A DNA stretch of 64,000 nt from Variovorax sp. EL159 (GTDB taxonomy: Bacteria; Pseudomonadota; Gammaproteobacteria; Burkholderiales; Burkholderiaceae_C), in the NCBI RefSeq assembly GCF_900100965.1, contig NZ_FMUJ01000003.1, forward strand, positions 875,336 to 939,335, in the 5' to 3' direction. The notes under the pieces are model-generated. The model ran no database searches. It was given only the letters and a program-made list of their open reading frames with translations, and was not told where the DNA came from. Positions 28,371 through 37,566 of the stretch are shown piece after piece; positions within the stretch are counted from its first letter, which is position 1; every line of letters starts with the position of its first letter. Position numbers and translations under genes: made by a program.

Positions 28371-29827
28371 GCAATCAGTCCGGCCAGCACGCCGGCGTCG
28401 AAGTGGGTGTCGATGAAGTCGGCCAGGCCGTCGAAGGTGGCGTCGAGCGTGGGCGCCGTGGCGCCGAACAACGCATGCAATGCGCCAGCATCCTCGAACA
28501 GGCCGTGCAGGTAAAGGCCCAGCACGTTGCCGCGCGTGTTCTGCCACGCCAGCCCCTCGGGCATGACGGGGCGGCCATCGTTCGCCATCTGGGGGTGCGC
28601 GGCGGTCTGGCCGTGGTGGATCTCGTAGCCCGCCACCGGCACGCCGGACAGCGCGGCCCAGTCGCCGGTCAGCTCGCCGAAGGTGGCGGCGCGGTGGCGC
28701 ACGGTTTTCTCGCGCTCGAACACCGTCACCAGCGGCAGCAGGCCGAGCCCCGGGGCGTTGCCGTCGATGCCGTGGGGGTCGACCAACGCCTCGCCCAGCA
28801 TCTGCAGGCCGCCGCAGATGCCCAGCACCGCGCCGCCACGCTCGGCGTGGGCGGCCACGGCGCGGTCGAGCCCCTGCGCGCGCAGCCAGGCCAGGTCGCC
28901 GCTGGTGTGCTTGGAACCGGGCAGAACGATCCAGTCGGCGCCGGCCACGTCGGCCGGCGTACGGGCCCAGACGAGGCGCACGCCCGGCACGTTCTTCAGG
29001 GCCTGGAATTCGTCGAGGTTGCTGATGCGCGGATAGGCCACCACTGCCACGGTGCGGGTGACGGTGCCGCTGCTACGGCTGCGGTCGTCGAACACGCCGT
29101 CTTCCTCGGGCAGGCCGTGCTGCCACCACATCGGCAGCGTGGCGACGGTGGGCACGCCGGTCAGCTCCTGCAGTTGCTGCGGCGCGGGGGCCAGCAGCGA
29201 GGCGTCGCCGCGAAACTTGTTGAGCACGAAGCCGCGCAGCAGCGCACGGTCGGCCTCGGGCAGCAGCGCCCAGGTGCCGTACAGGTGGGCAAAGGCGCCG
29301 CCGCGGTCGATGTCGGTCGCCAGCAGGCAGCGGGCCTGGGCATGGCGGGCGATGCGCATGTTGACGATGTCGCTGGCCATCAGGTTGATTTCGGCCGGCG
29401 AGCCCGCGCCTTCGATCACGACCACGTCGTTCTCGGCGCGCAACTCGTCGAGCGCCTGCGCGATCTGCGGCCAGACGCGCTCGCTGCGGCCGCGCCAGGG
29501 CAAGGTCGAGAGTTCTTCGCTCACCTGCCCCATCAGCACCACCTGGCTGTGGGTGTCGCGCTCGGGCTTGAGCAGCAGCGGGTTCATGCGGACCTCGGGC
29601 ACGGCATTCGCGGCCAGGGCCTGGAAGTACTGGGCGCTGCCGATCTCGCCGCCGTCGACCACGCGCGCGTTGTTGCTCATGTTCTGCGCCTTGAAGGGCG
29701 CCACCTTGAGGCCCTGCCGCGCATACCAGCGGCACAGCGCCGTGGCCAGCCAGCTCTTGCCGGCCCCGCTGGTGGTGCCCAGGACCATGACGCAACGCGC
29801 CGGCCCGCTCTTTGCCTTTGAACTCAT
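28367..29827 (-). CDS. cobQ: Cobyric acid synthase CobQ
   Basis: Glutamine-dependent amidase (486 residues) that amidates four side chains (b, d, e, g) of adenosylcobyrinate a,c-diamide. N-terminal P-loop-like LGTTSGAGKSWLATAL and KAQNMSNNARVV; the C-terminal class I glutaminase-like domain has nucleophile Cys in GAVLGICGGLQMLG and His in GYEIHHGQ. First gene of the cobQ-cobT-cobS-cobC block. No cobalamin riboswitch is visible in the 87 bases upstream; the promoter must share the gap with the small divergent gene at 29915. Confidence 0.96.
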   Translation of the reverse strand: MSSKAKSGPARCVMVLGTTSGAGKSWLATALCRWYARQGLKVAPFKAQNMSNNARVVDGGEIGSAQYFQALAANAVPEVRMNPLLLKPERDTHSQVVLMGQVSEELSTLPWRGRSERVWPQIAQALDELRAENDVVVIEGAGSPAEINLMASDIVNMRIARHAQARCLLATDIDRGGAFAHLYGTWALLPEADRALLRGFVLNKFRGDASLLAPAPQQLQELTGVPTVATLPMWWQHGLPEEDGVFDDRSRSSGTVTRTVAVVAYPRISNLDEFQALKNVPGVRLVWARTPADVAGADWIVLPGSKHTSGDLAWLRAQGLDRAVAAHAERGGAVLGICGGLQMLGEALVDPHGIDGNAPGLGLLPLVTVFEREKTVRHRAATFGELTGDWAALSGVPVAGYEIHHGQTAAHPQMANDGRPVMPEGLAWQNTRGNVLGLYLHGLFEDAGALHALFGATAPTLDATFDGLADFIDTHFDAGVLAGLIA

Positions 29828-29914
29828 CGGCGAATTGTCGTTGAGCGCCACCGGTGAATCCAAAGCCATCGTTGGTGCGTACATGCGCCAACATCCAACT
29901 TTGCAACCTGACCC

Positions 29915-30142
29915 ATGCCTGCCCTGAACGATCTGGCGATTGCCGTCGAGGAACGCGAACCGGGCCAGTTCTTCTGGACCGTGCTCGAAGCCCTCCACGG
30001 CGACGAAGCCTCCGAAACCCTGGACTACCGGGTCTACCGCTCGGCGACCAGGCCGCAGGCCAGCCATTCGAGTGCCCTGGCCCTGGGCGTGCTGGAGCTG
30101 CAAAAAATAAGCGCCGCCGCAGACCCGGCCAGTCACGGCTGA
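29915..30142 (+). CDS. Small hypothetical protein divergent from cobQ
   Basis: 75 residues, MPALNDLAIAVEEREPGQFFW, followed by TVLEALHGDEASETLDYRVY. No signal peptide or motif is apparent. A hairpin with a short T run follows at 30160-30178. Codon use looks like that of its neighbours. No family recognised, so it is moderately supported only. Confidence 0.55.
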   Translation: MPALNDLAIAVEEREPGQFFWTVLEALHGDEASETLDYRVYRSATRPQASHSSALALGVLELQKISAAADPASHG

Positions 30143-30159
30143 ATCTGCGGCGGCGCAAG

Positions 30160-30178
30160 GCCGCATGGCTGCGGCTTT
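30160..30178 (+). terminator. Short hairpin after the small hypothetical gene
   Basis: Six-base stem GCCGCA/TGCGGC with a four-base loop, then TTT. Lies between the convergent 29915 gene and the RND outer-membrane gene. Weak T run. Confidence 0.4.
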
Positions 30179-30212
30179 CAGGCTTTCAAACTGAAACTCT
30201 GGCTTTTCCTTC

Positions 30213-31706
30213 TCAGCGCGTGGCAACCGCCTGCGTCGCCGCGGCGGGTGCCGAAGCCGTGGCAGCGGCCGCAGGAACCTCCCAGCCACCGCCGATGGCA
30301 CGGATCAACCCGACCGCCGCCTGGTATTGCGCCGACTTCACCTGCAGTGCCTGGCGCCGGTTGCGCAGTTCGCTGCGGCGGGCGTCGAGCAGGTCGAGCT
30401 GGCTGATGTAGCCGTTGCGATAGCGCGTGTCCGACAAGCTCGTGGCACGCTGGGCCGACGTGACGGCCTGCGCCTGCACCACCGATTGCTCCTGCAGCGT
30501 GCGGATGGCGGCCAGTTGGTCTTCGACCTCCTGGAAGGCCACCAGCACCTGCGAGCGGTAGCTGGCCAGCGCGCCGTCGAGCTGCGCGTTGGCGCCCTGC
30601 ACGCCCGCCTCGCGGCGGCCGCCGTCGAAGATCGGCAGCGACAGCAGCGCGCCCACGCCCCACGAGCGGGCCGACCACTTGAACAGGTCGCCGATCTCGG
30701 GCGAGGCATAGCCGGCGGCGCCGGTGAGCGAGATGTCCGGGAACCACGCGGCCTGCGCCACGCCGACACGGGCCTGCGCCGCCAGCACCGCACTCTGCGC
30801 GGCCGACACGTCGGGCCGGCGCGTCAGCACCGTGGCGGGCACGCCCGGCGGAATGGACGGCAGCGCCGTGGCCCATTCGTCGGTGCGCAGGCCGAAGCTG
30901 GAGGCCGAATCGCCCACCAGCACCGCGAGCGCGTGCTCCACCTGGGCGCGCTGGCGGTCGAGCGCCAATGCGTCCGATTCGGTGGACGACACCTCGGTCT
31001 GCACCCGCGCCACATCCAGCTCGGCGATGTCGCCGGCCTGCTCGCGACGCTGCGACAGGCGCAGCGTGTCGCGGTAGGCCTCGACCTGCTCGCGCACCAG
31101 GGCGCGCTCGGCGTCGAGCGCGCGCAGTTGCAGGTAGGTCTGCGCCACCTCGGCCTGCACCGCGAGCCGGGTGCTTTGCAGCAGCGCCTCGCGGCCGGCC
31201 GCGTCGAGCTGGGCCGCGTTGCTGGCGCCCGAGAGGCGGCCGAACAGGTCCAGCTCGTACGAGAAGGTCGCGCCCGCGTTGGTCATGGTGGCCGGCCGGG
31301 TGCTGGCCGTGGCCTTGTCCAGGCCCGCGCCACGGTTGGCACCGGCGTTCAGGCCGATCTGCGGCAGGCGGTCGGCGTTGGCGCTGCGCGCCAGCGCGCG
31401 GGCCTCGGCCAGCCGCGCAGCTGCGGCCTGGATGTTGTTGTTGCTGACGTCGGCCTTCTCGACCAGGCCATTGAGCACCGGGTCGTTGAACGCCAGCCAC
31501 CAGGCACCGCGGGCCTGCGCCTCGGAAGGCACGGCGCGCGTGAAGCCCGCGGGCGGCGTGGGGCCCTGCTCCTTGAACTGCGCCGTGGTCGTGATCTCGG
31601 GCAGGCCCGAAGGCACGGTGGCACAGCCGGCCAGCACCAGGGCGGCCATCAGCGGCAGCAACGCGGTCCGAAGAGGCTTCACCAAAGGTTGTACTGAGAA
31701 TTTCAT
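30213..31706 (-). CDS. RND efflux outer-membrane lipoprotein (OprM/NodT family)
   Basis: Outer-membrane channel of a tripartite drug pump, 497 residues. A lipoprotein signal (LLPLMAALVLAGC) gives a lipidated Cys at about 28. Two OEP repeat domains are visible (WWLAFNDPVLNGLVEKA and LDLFGRLSGASNAAQLDA, then ISLTGAAGYASPEIGDLF). An Ala-rich tail ends the protein. It is the last gene of the hydrolase-adaptor-pump-channel operon and resembles OpcM/OprC/OprN. Confidence 0.93.
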   Translation of the reverse strand: MKFSVQPLVKPLRTALLPLMAALVLAGCATVPSGLPEITTTAQFKEQGPTPPAGFTRAVPSEAQARGAWWLAFNDPVLNGLVEKADVSNNNIQAAAARLAEARALARSANADRLPQIGLNAGANRGAGLDKATASTRPATMTNAGATFSYELDLFGRLSGASNAAQLDAAGREALLQSTRLAVQAEVAQTYLQLRALDAERALVREQVEAYRDTLRLSQRREQAGDIAELDVARVQTEVSSTESDALALDRQRAQVEHALAVLVGDSASSFGLRTDEWATALPSIPPGVPATVLTRRPDVSAAQSAVLAAQARVGVAQAAWFPDISLTGAAGYASPEIGDLFKWSARSWGVGALLSLPIFDGGRREAGVQGANAQLDGALASYRSQVLVAFQEVEDQLAAIRTLQEQSVVQAQAVTSAQRATSLSDTRYRNGYISQLDLLDARRSELRNRRQALQVKSAQYQAAVGLIRAIGGGWEVPAAAATASAPAAATQAVATR

Positions 31707-31730
31707 GATTCGCTTTCTTCTCGTTCTCGA

Positions 31731-34700
31731 TCAGTCATGCGAGCCGTGCGAGGGGCGCGGCGACGCAGGCACCGGGTGCAGGCCGCCACCGCCCGAGCCG
31801 CCGTGGGCCGGAGCCACCGGATGGTCGGCCGACACGAAGTCGTCGCCATGCGGCACTTCGCCATGCAGCTTGAGCGGCCGGTTGCCCGCCAGGCGGCGCA
31901 GCAGCACGTAGAACACCGGCGTCAGGAACAGGCCGAAGGCCGTCACGCCGATCATTCCGGCGAACACCGCCACGCCCATGGCCTTGCGCATCTCGGAACC
32001 CGCGCCGGTCGACAGCACGAGGGGCAGCACGCCCATCACGAAGGCCAGCGAGGTCATGAGAATCGGGCGCAGGCGCAGGCGGCTGGCTTCGATGGCCGCT
32101 TGTATCGGCGTTCTGCCGGCGAATTCGAGCTCCCGTGCGAACTCCACGATCAGAATCGCGTTCTTCGCACTCAGCCCCACCAGCACGATCAACCCGATCT
32201 GCGTGAAGACGTTGTTGTCGCCTCCCGAGATCCACACGCCCGTCATCGCGGCCATGATGCCCATGGGCACGATCAGGATGATCGCGATCGGCAGCGTCAG
32301 GCTCTCGTATTGCGCGGCGAGCACCAGGAACACCAGCAGGATGGCCAGCGGGAACACCAGGAAGGCGGAGTTGCCGGCCAGGATCTCCTGGTAGGTCAGC
32401 TCGGTCCACTCGAAGCTCACGCCCTTGGGCAGCGTCTCGGCCGCGATCTTGGTGATCGCGTCCTGTGCCTGGCCCGACGAATAGCCGGGGGCCGGACCAC
32501 CGTTGATGTCGGCGGCCAGATAGCCGTTGTAGCGCATGGCACGTTCCGGGCCGAAGGTCGAATTGACCTTCATCAGCGCGGCCAGCGGCACCATCTCGCC
32601 CGAGGTCGAGCGCACTTTCAGCAGGCCCACGTCTTCGGCACGGGCGCGGTAAGGCGCATCGGCCTGGACGCGCACGGAGTACGTGCGGCCGAACTTGTTG
32701 AAGTCGTTGGCGTACAGGCTACCCAGGTAGATCTGCATCGTGTCGAAGATGTCCGTCACCGGCACGCCGAGCTGGCGGGCCTTGGTGCGGTCGATGTCGG
32801 CATACAGCTGCGGCACGTTGACCTGCCAGCTCGTGAACATGCCGGCCAGCTCGGGCGCCTGCTGTGCCTTGGCCATGAAGGCTTTCACTGCCGCGTCCAT
32901 CTGTTCGTAGCCCACCGATGCGCGGTCTTCCAGCTGCAGCTTGAAGCCGCCCGTGGTGCCCAGGCCCGCCACCGGTGGCGGCGGAAACATCACGATGAAC
33001 GCGTCCTGGATGCCGGCGAAGGCACCATTGAGCTGACCCGCCACGGCACCGCCGCTCTGGTCGGGGCGCTTGCGCTGATCGAAGGGCTTCAGCATGGCGA
33101 ACACGATGCCCGAATTCGAGCTGTTGGTGAAGCCGTTGATCGACAGGCCCGGGAAGGCGAGTGTGCTTTCCACGTTCGGGTTCTGCTTCATGATCTCGCC
33201 CATGCGCTGGATCACTTCGTCGGTGCGGTCGAGCGTGGCGCCGTCAGGCAACTGCGCGAAACCGATCAGGTACTGCTTGTCCTGCGCCGGCACGAAGCCG
33301 CCGGGCACCGCCTTGAAAAGGCCGAAGGTCACGGCGATCAGTGCGACGTAGATCGCGAGCATCAGCGCCTTGCGCGAGATCACGCGCTTGACGCCGCCGC
33401 TGTAGGCCTCGGAGCCGCGATGGAAGAAGCGGTTGAAGCCGCGGAACAGCCAGCCGAAAGCCTTGTCCATGCCGCGCGTCAGCGCGTCCTTGGGCTGGTC
33501 GTGGCGGCGCAGCAGCAAGGCGGCGAGTGCAGGCGACAGCGTGAGCGAGTTGATCGCCGAGATCACCGTCGAGATCGCGATGGTCACCGCGAACTGGCGA
33601 TAGAACTGGCCCGTGAGGCCGCTGATGAAAGCCAGCGGCACGAACACGGCCACCAGCACCAGCGCGATGGCGATGATGGGGCCCGACACTTCACGCATCG
33701 CTCGGTACGTTGCTTCACGCGGCGTGAGCCCCGCCTCGATGTTGCGCTCGACGTTCTCCACCACCACGATGGCGTCGTCCACCACGATGCCGATGGCCAG
33801 CACCAGCCCGAACAGGCTCAGCGCGTTGATCGAGAAACCGAGGATGTGCAGCACCGCGAAGGTACCGATCACCGACACCGGCACGGCCAGCAGCGGAATG
33901 ATCGACGCGCGCCACGTCTGCAGGAACAGGATGACCACGAGCACCACCAGCATGATGGCTTCGAGCAGCGTGTGGATCACCGATTCGATCGACGCACGCA
34001 CGAACTGCGTCGGGTCGTACGCGATCCGGTATTCCAGGCCTTCGGGCATGTTCTTGTTGAGCTCGGCCATGGTCTTGCGCACGTTCGACGAGATGTCGAG
34101 CGCGTTGGAGCCCGGTGCCTGGAACACGCCCATGCCGACGGCCGGGTCGTTGTTGAGCAGCGAACGCAGCGAGTAGTCGGCGGCGCCCATTTCGAGGCGG
34201 CCGATGTCGCGAAGACGCGTGACGGCGCCGTCGGTGCCGCTCTTGACGATGATGTCGCCGAACTCTTCTTCGCTCTGCAGGCGCCCTTGCGCATTGATCG
34301 ACAGCTGCATGTCCACGCCTGAGTTGCCTGGCGAAGCGCCGACCACGCCGGCCGCGGCTTGCACGTTCTGGCCGCGGATCGCAGCCACCACGTCGCTCGC
34401 CGAGAGGCCGCGCTGCGCGACCTTCTGCGGGTCGAGCCAGACGCGCATCGAGTAGTCGCCGCCGCCGAAGATCTGCACCTGGCCCACGCCTTCGATGCGC
34501 GCGAGCGGGTCCTTCACGTTCAGCACCGCGTAGTTGCGCAGGTAGTTGATGTCGTAGCGGTTGTTCGGCGAAACGAGGTGGACCACCATCGTCAAGTCAG
34601 GGGCGCTCTTGACGGTCGTGATGCCCAGGCGCCGCACTTCTTCGGGCAGGCGCGGCTCGGCTTGCGAGACGCGGTTCTGCACCAGTTGCTGTGCCTTGTC

Positions 34701-35006
34701 GGGATCGGTGCCCAGGCGGAAGGTGACGGTGAGCGTCAGCACGCCGTCGGTCGTTGCCTGGCTGCCCATGTAGAGCATGCCTTCGACGCCGTTGATCTGC
34801 TCTTCGAGCGGGGTGGCCACGGTTTCGGCGATCACCTTCGGATTGGCACCGGGGTACTGGGCGCGCACCACCACCGAAGGCGGCGCGACTTCCGGGTACT
34901 CCGAGATCGGCAGCCCGCGCAGCGCGATCAGGCCGGCTATCAGCATCAATAGCGACAGCACGCCGGCAAAGATCGGCCGGTCGATGAAGAATTTAGAAAG
35001 ATTCAT
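31731..35006 (-). CDS. RND multidrug efflux permease (MexF/BpeF/CeoB-like, HAE1)
   Basis: Proton-driven inner-membrane pump of 1091 residues with 12 membrane helices and two large periplasmic loops. The start FIDRPIFAGVLSLLMLIAG and YPEVAPPSVVVRAQYPGA is typical of HAE1 pumps. The TM4 proton relay is in GIVVDDAIVVVENVER. The second half has the FALFGAVPGGFVP-like block (FGLFKAVPGGFVPAQDKQYL). The C-terminal tail after RRLAGNRP is long and rich in His and Gly. By operon layout it matches chloramphenicol/trimethoprim/quinolone pumps (MexF, BpeF, CeoB). Confidence 0.95.
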   Translation of the reverse strand: MNLSKFFIDRPIFAGVLSLLMLIAGLIALRGLPISEYPEVAPPSVVVRAQYPGANPKVIAETVATPLEEQINGVEGMLYMGSQATTDGVLTLTVTFRLGTDPDKAQQLVQNRVSQAEPRLPEEVRRLGITTVKSAPDLTMVVHLVSPNNRYDINYLRNYAVLNVKDPLARIEGVGQVQIFGGGDYSMRVWLDPQKVAQRGLSASDVVAAIRGQNVQAAAGVVGASPGNSGVDMQLSINAQGRLQSEEEFGDIIVKSGTDGAVTRLRDIGRLEMGAADYSLRSLLNNDPAVGMGVFQAPGSNALDISSNVRKTMAELNKNMPEGLEYRIAYDPTQFVRASIESVIHTLLEAIMLVVLVVILFLQTWRASIIPLLAVPVSVIGTFAVLHILGFSINALSLFGLVLAIGIVVDDAIVVVENVERNIEAGLTPREATYRAMREVSGPIIAIALVLVAVFVPLAFISGLTGQFYRQFAVTIAISTVISAINSLTLSPALAALLLRRHDQPKDALTRGMDKAFGWLFRGFNRFFHRGSEAYSGGVKRVISRKALMLAIYVALIAVTFGLFKAVPGGFVPAQDKQYLIGFAQLPDGATLDRTDEVIQRMGEIMKQNPNVESTLAFPGLSINGFTNSSNSGIVFAMLKPFDQRKRPDQSGGAVAGQLNGAFAGIQDAFIVMFPPPPVAGLGTTGGFKLQLEDRASVGYEQMDAAVKAFMAKAQQAPELAGMFTSWQVNVPQLYADIDRTKARQLGVPVTDIFDTMQIYLGSLYANDFNKFGRTYSVRVQADAPYRARAEDVGLLKVRSTSGEMVPLAALMKVNSTFGPERAMRYNGYLAADINGGPAPGYSSGQAQDAITKIAAETLPKGVSFEWTELTYQEILAGNSAFLVFPLAILLVFLVLAAQYESLTLPIAIILIVPMGIMAAMTGVWISGGDNNVFTQIGLIVLVGLSAKNAILIVEFARELEFAGRTPIQAAIEASRLRLRPILMTSLAFVMGVLPLVLSTGAGSEMRKAMGVAVFAGMIGVTAFGLFLTPVFYVLLRRLAGNRPLKLHGEVPHGDDFVSADHPVAPAHGGSGGGGLHPVPASPRPSHGSHD

Positions 35007-35046
35007 GTTGGTTCTCCGGTGAGCGCGGGTGCGCTCCCCTCCGGTT

Positions 35047-36297
35047 TCAGGACTTCGCGGCCTCGGCCACGCGTTCCGGTTGTTGTTGCTTCGTGTCGGC
35101 CTTGGCGTCCATGGTCACTTGCTGCGGCACCACCAGCGCACCCGGGCGGATGTGCTGCAGGCCGTTGACCACGATGCGGTCGCCCGCCTTCAGGCCCTTG
35201 CTCACGACGCGCAGGCCGTTGATGGAAGCGCCCAGCGCCACTTCGCGGTAGGCGGCCTTGTTGTCGTCACCCACGACCATCACGAACTTCTTGTTCTGGT
35301 CGGTGCCGATGGCGCGTTCGCTCACGAGCAGCGCCGTGTCGTTGCGTGCCTGGCCCATGCGGATGCGGGCGAACTGGCCGGGGATGAGCGAGCCGTCCTT
35401 GTTGTCGAACGAGGCACGCACGCGCACCGTGCCGCTCTTGGCGTCGACCTGGTTGTCGATCAGCTGCAGCTTGCCGGTGTAGGGCGTGCCGTCGAGGCCG
35501 GCGGTGCCCATCTGCACGGGAATGGTGTCGATCTGGCCGCGTGCGCTGGAGCCGCTCGGCAGGTCTTTCAGGGCCCGCGTGATGACTTGCTCGTCGGCGT
35601 CGAAGCTCGCGTAGATCGGGCTCACCGACACCAGCGTGGTCAGCACTGGTGCACCCGGACCGGCCGCCACCAGGTTGCCCACCGTCACCTCGATCTTGCC
35701 GATGCGGCCCGACACCGGGGCGCGCACTTGCGTGTAGCCCAGGCTCAGGCGCGCGGTCTGCAGCGAGGCTTGCGCCGCACGCAGGTTGGCTTCGGCTTCG
35801 CGGCCGGCGTTCACACGCTCGTCGTATTCGCGCTGGGCGATGGCCTTGTCGTCCCACAGGCGCTTGGCACGCTCCTGCTCGCTGCGGCTGAACGACTGGC
35901 GGGCCTGCGCCGATGCCACTTGCGCTTCGGCACGCTCGACCTCGGCCGCGTACGGCGCGGGGTCGATGGTGACCAGCAGGTCGCCCTGCTTGACCAGCGC
36001 GCCTTCGCGGAAATGCACCGACTGCACCGCCCCCGCCACGCGGGATCGCACGTCGACGCGCTCGACGGCTTCGAGCCGGCCCGAGAACTCGTCCCAGGCA
36101 TTGATCTCGCTCGACGCCACGATGGCCACCGACACCGGGGTGCCCTGCTGCGCAGCCACCGGCGCCGTGGCCTCGGCCTTGAAGCTGTGCATGCCCAGCA
36201 CGGCGGCCGCCACGGCCAGCAGCGCGGTCACGCCCGTGACGGCGGGCCAGAGGCCCTTGCGGGCCACGGAAGAGAGCTTTTGCTTGTTGTTCGACAT
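35047..36297 (-). CDS. RND efflux periplasmic adaptor (MexE/BpeE/CeoA-like)
   Basis: Membrane-fusion protein of 416 residues that links pump and channel. An N-terminal membrane segment (GVTALLAVAAAVLGMHSF) is followed by lipoyl halves (RVDVRSRVAGAVQSVHFREGALVKQGD and YTQVRAPVSGRIGKIEVTVGNLV), an alpha-hairpin between them, and beta-barrel and membrane-proximal domains ending in GLQHIRPGALVVPQQV. ATG 36297 is used. The pump gene follows after 40 bases. Confidence 0.94.
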   Translation of the reverse strand: MSNNKQKLSSVARKGLWPAVTGVTALLAVAAAVLGMHSFKAEATAPVAAQQGTPVSVAIVASSEINAWDEFSGRLEAVERVDVRSRVAGAVQSVHFREGALVKQGDLLVTIDPAPYAAEVERAEAQVASAQARQSFSRSEQERAKRLWDDKAIAQREYDERVNAGREAEANLRAAQASLQTARLSLGYTQVRAPVSGRIGKIEVTVGNLVAAGPGAPVLTTLVSVSPIYASFDADEQVITRALKDLPSGSSARGQIDTIPVQMGTAGLDGTPYTGKLQLIDNQVDAKSGTVRVRASFDNKDGSLIPGQFARIRMGQARNDTALLVSERAIGTDQNKKFVMVVGDDNKAAYREVALGASINGLRVVSKGLKAGDRIVVNGLQHIRPGALVVPQQVTMDAKADTKQQQPERVAEAAKS

Positions 36298-36393
36298 GAT
36301 GGTTCGTCCTTCTCGATGACTTTTGGGATGCAACAGGCCACCCCGGCGCTTTTCGGCACCGGGAGGCGGATTTCGGGGAAAAAGAGGCCCTTG

Positions 36394-36416
36394 CACGCTG
36401 CCGCGCTGGCAGCGTG
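36394..36416 (-). terminator. Hairpin between the LlpE-like gene and the efflux genes
   Basis: Perfect nine-base stem CACGCTGCC/GGCAGCGTG with a five-base loop. On the minus strand a CTTTTT run follows about ten bases later. It may act as a partial terminator or processing site inside the operon. Confidence 0.4.
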
Positions 36417-36444
36417 TCAATCAGGCAGCCTGGGCGGGCTGGAA

Positions 36445-37329
36445 CTAGCTGGGGTGGTTGGGCGCCGCAGGAGGCGGCGTGGTCGCACTGAAGAATTCGC
36501 GGAAGTGCTGTTGCACCGTCGCTTCACAGGCCACACAGCCGGTGTTTTCGGTGTCGTACAGCGCCTTCGGCCAATCGGTGGCACTGGGCAGCACGCTGCT
36601 CGTGACCTCGATGCCGGCGGCGCGCAGGCGGCCCGCGAAGGTCAGGGCCTCGTCGCGCATGGCGTCGTCCGTGCCAACCAGCACCAGCGCGGGCGCCAGG
36701 GCCGACAGCCGCAGCGATCCGCTCGGCACCGCGTAGGGGTGCGTGGCATTCGAGGGGCAGCTGAGGTACTTCTCCCAGCCCGTGGCCCAGCGGCATTCGG
36801 GCGCATCGTTGGTGGCCTTGCGCAGCGAGGCCGTACCGGCGCACGGATCGAGCATGGGCGACAGCAGGATCTGGCCTGCCAACGGCGGATGCGCGCGGTC
36901 GCGGGCGATGAGCGCCACTGCGGCAGCGAGGTTGCCGCCGGCTTCTTCGCCAGCCAGGTACACCTGCGCACCCTTGCCACCGAGCTTGACGCGTTGCTTG
37001 TAGAGCCATTCGAGGGCGGCATAGCCGACTTCGATCGGTTCCGGGAAAGGCGACTCGGGCGCCAGCGGGTATGCCAGCGAGACCACCACTGCACCCGAAC
37101 CCGCCAGCAGCCGCGCCACGTTGCGACCGTTGTCCAGGTTGCCGCAAATGAAGGTGCCACCATGGAAGTGCAGCACCAGCGGCACCGTTTCACCCCGGGC
37201 ACGCTGCCCATAGACACGCGCACCGACCGGCGCGCGGCCGGGCAACTCGATCGACAGATCGGCTTCCACGCCTTGTGCCGCGGCGAGAGCAGCAGCTTCG
37301 GCAGAGCGGGACGATGGAGCGGGTGACAT
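36445..37329 (-). CDS. LlpE-like alpha/beta hydrolase fold protein lacking the catalytic serine
   Basis: 294-residue protein of the hormone-sensitive-lipase-like branch. The oxyanion motif is LHFHGGTF and the fold blocks VVVSLAYPLAPE and LVLVGTDDAMRDEA are clear. The nucleophile elbow, normally GDSAGG, reads GEEAGG (codons GAA GAA), so Ser is replaced by Glu, and no His is seen at the usual C-terminal place (VLPSATDWPKAL). Position between a divergent LysR gene and the RND genes is that of llpE in Burkholderia ceo and bpe operons. It is probably not a classical esterase. Confidence 0.85.
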   Translation of the reverse strand: MSPAPSSRSAEAAALAAAQGVEADLSIELPGRAPVGARVYGQRARGETVPLVLHFHGGTFICGNLDNGRNVARLLAGSGAVVVSLAYPLAPESPFPEPIEVGYAALEWLYKQRVKLGGKGAQVYLAGEEAGGNLAAAVALIARDRAHPPLAGQILLSPMLDPCAGTASLRKATNDAPECRWATGWEKYLSCPSNATHPYAVPSGSLRLSALAPALVLVGTDDAMRDEALTFAGRLRAAGIEVTSSVLPSATDWPKALYDTENTGCVACEATVQQHFREFFSATTPPPAAPNHPS

Positions 37330-37384
37330 GGGCGACCTCAGGGGAATGGGCGATGGTTGAAATATAAGTCGCCCACTGTGCCGT

Positions 37385-37421
37385 TAAACAGGGAACATGC
37401 CCCTACTCTGTTTCCAAACAG
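37385..37421. promoter_or_regulatory. Probable LysR operator in the divergent promoter
   Basis: Palindrome CTGTTT-CC-AAACAG at 37408-37421, with a further AAACAG half-site at 37386-37391, 30 bases before the second AAACAG. It lies midway between the LlpE-like gene (minus) and the LysR gene (plus), where LysR-type regulators of efflux operons bind. A TATATT box reading towards the hydrolase gene lies near 37365. Confidence 0.5.
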
Positions 37422-37566
37422 CTAACAATCGGATGCACATCGGGTCGGTTTGGCACCCGGCGTCCGTGCGGCAAGGTCTCCCTTCGAACGGGTCTTAGGG
37501 GATTACCCGCTTATGTGAGAATCCGCTCCCCCCGGTGTGGGCCGGGTATCCCAGAACAGGCATTCA

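Noticed and set aside
29828..29914. Cobalamin riboswitch before cobQ
   Set aside because: No B12 box or CCGCAACGG-type element was found in the 87 bases upstream of cobQ.
31737..34322. Open frame of 861 codons on the plus strand
   Set aside because: Antisense to the RND permease; composition dominated by His, Arg and Gln and no motif.
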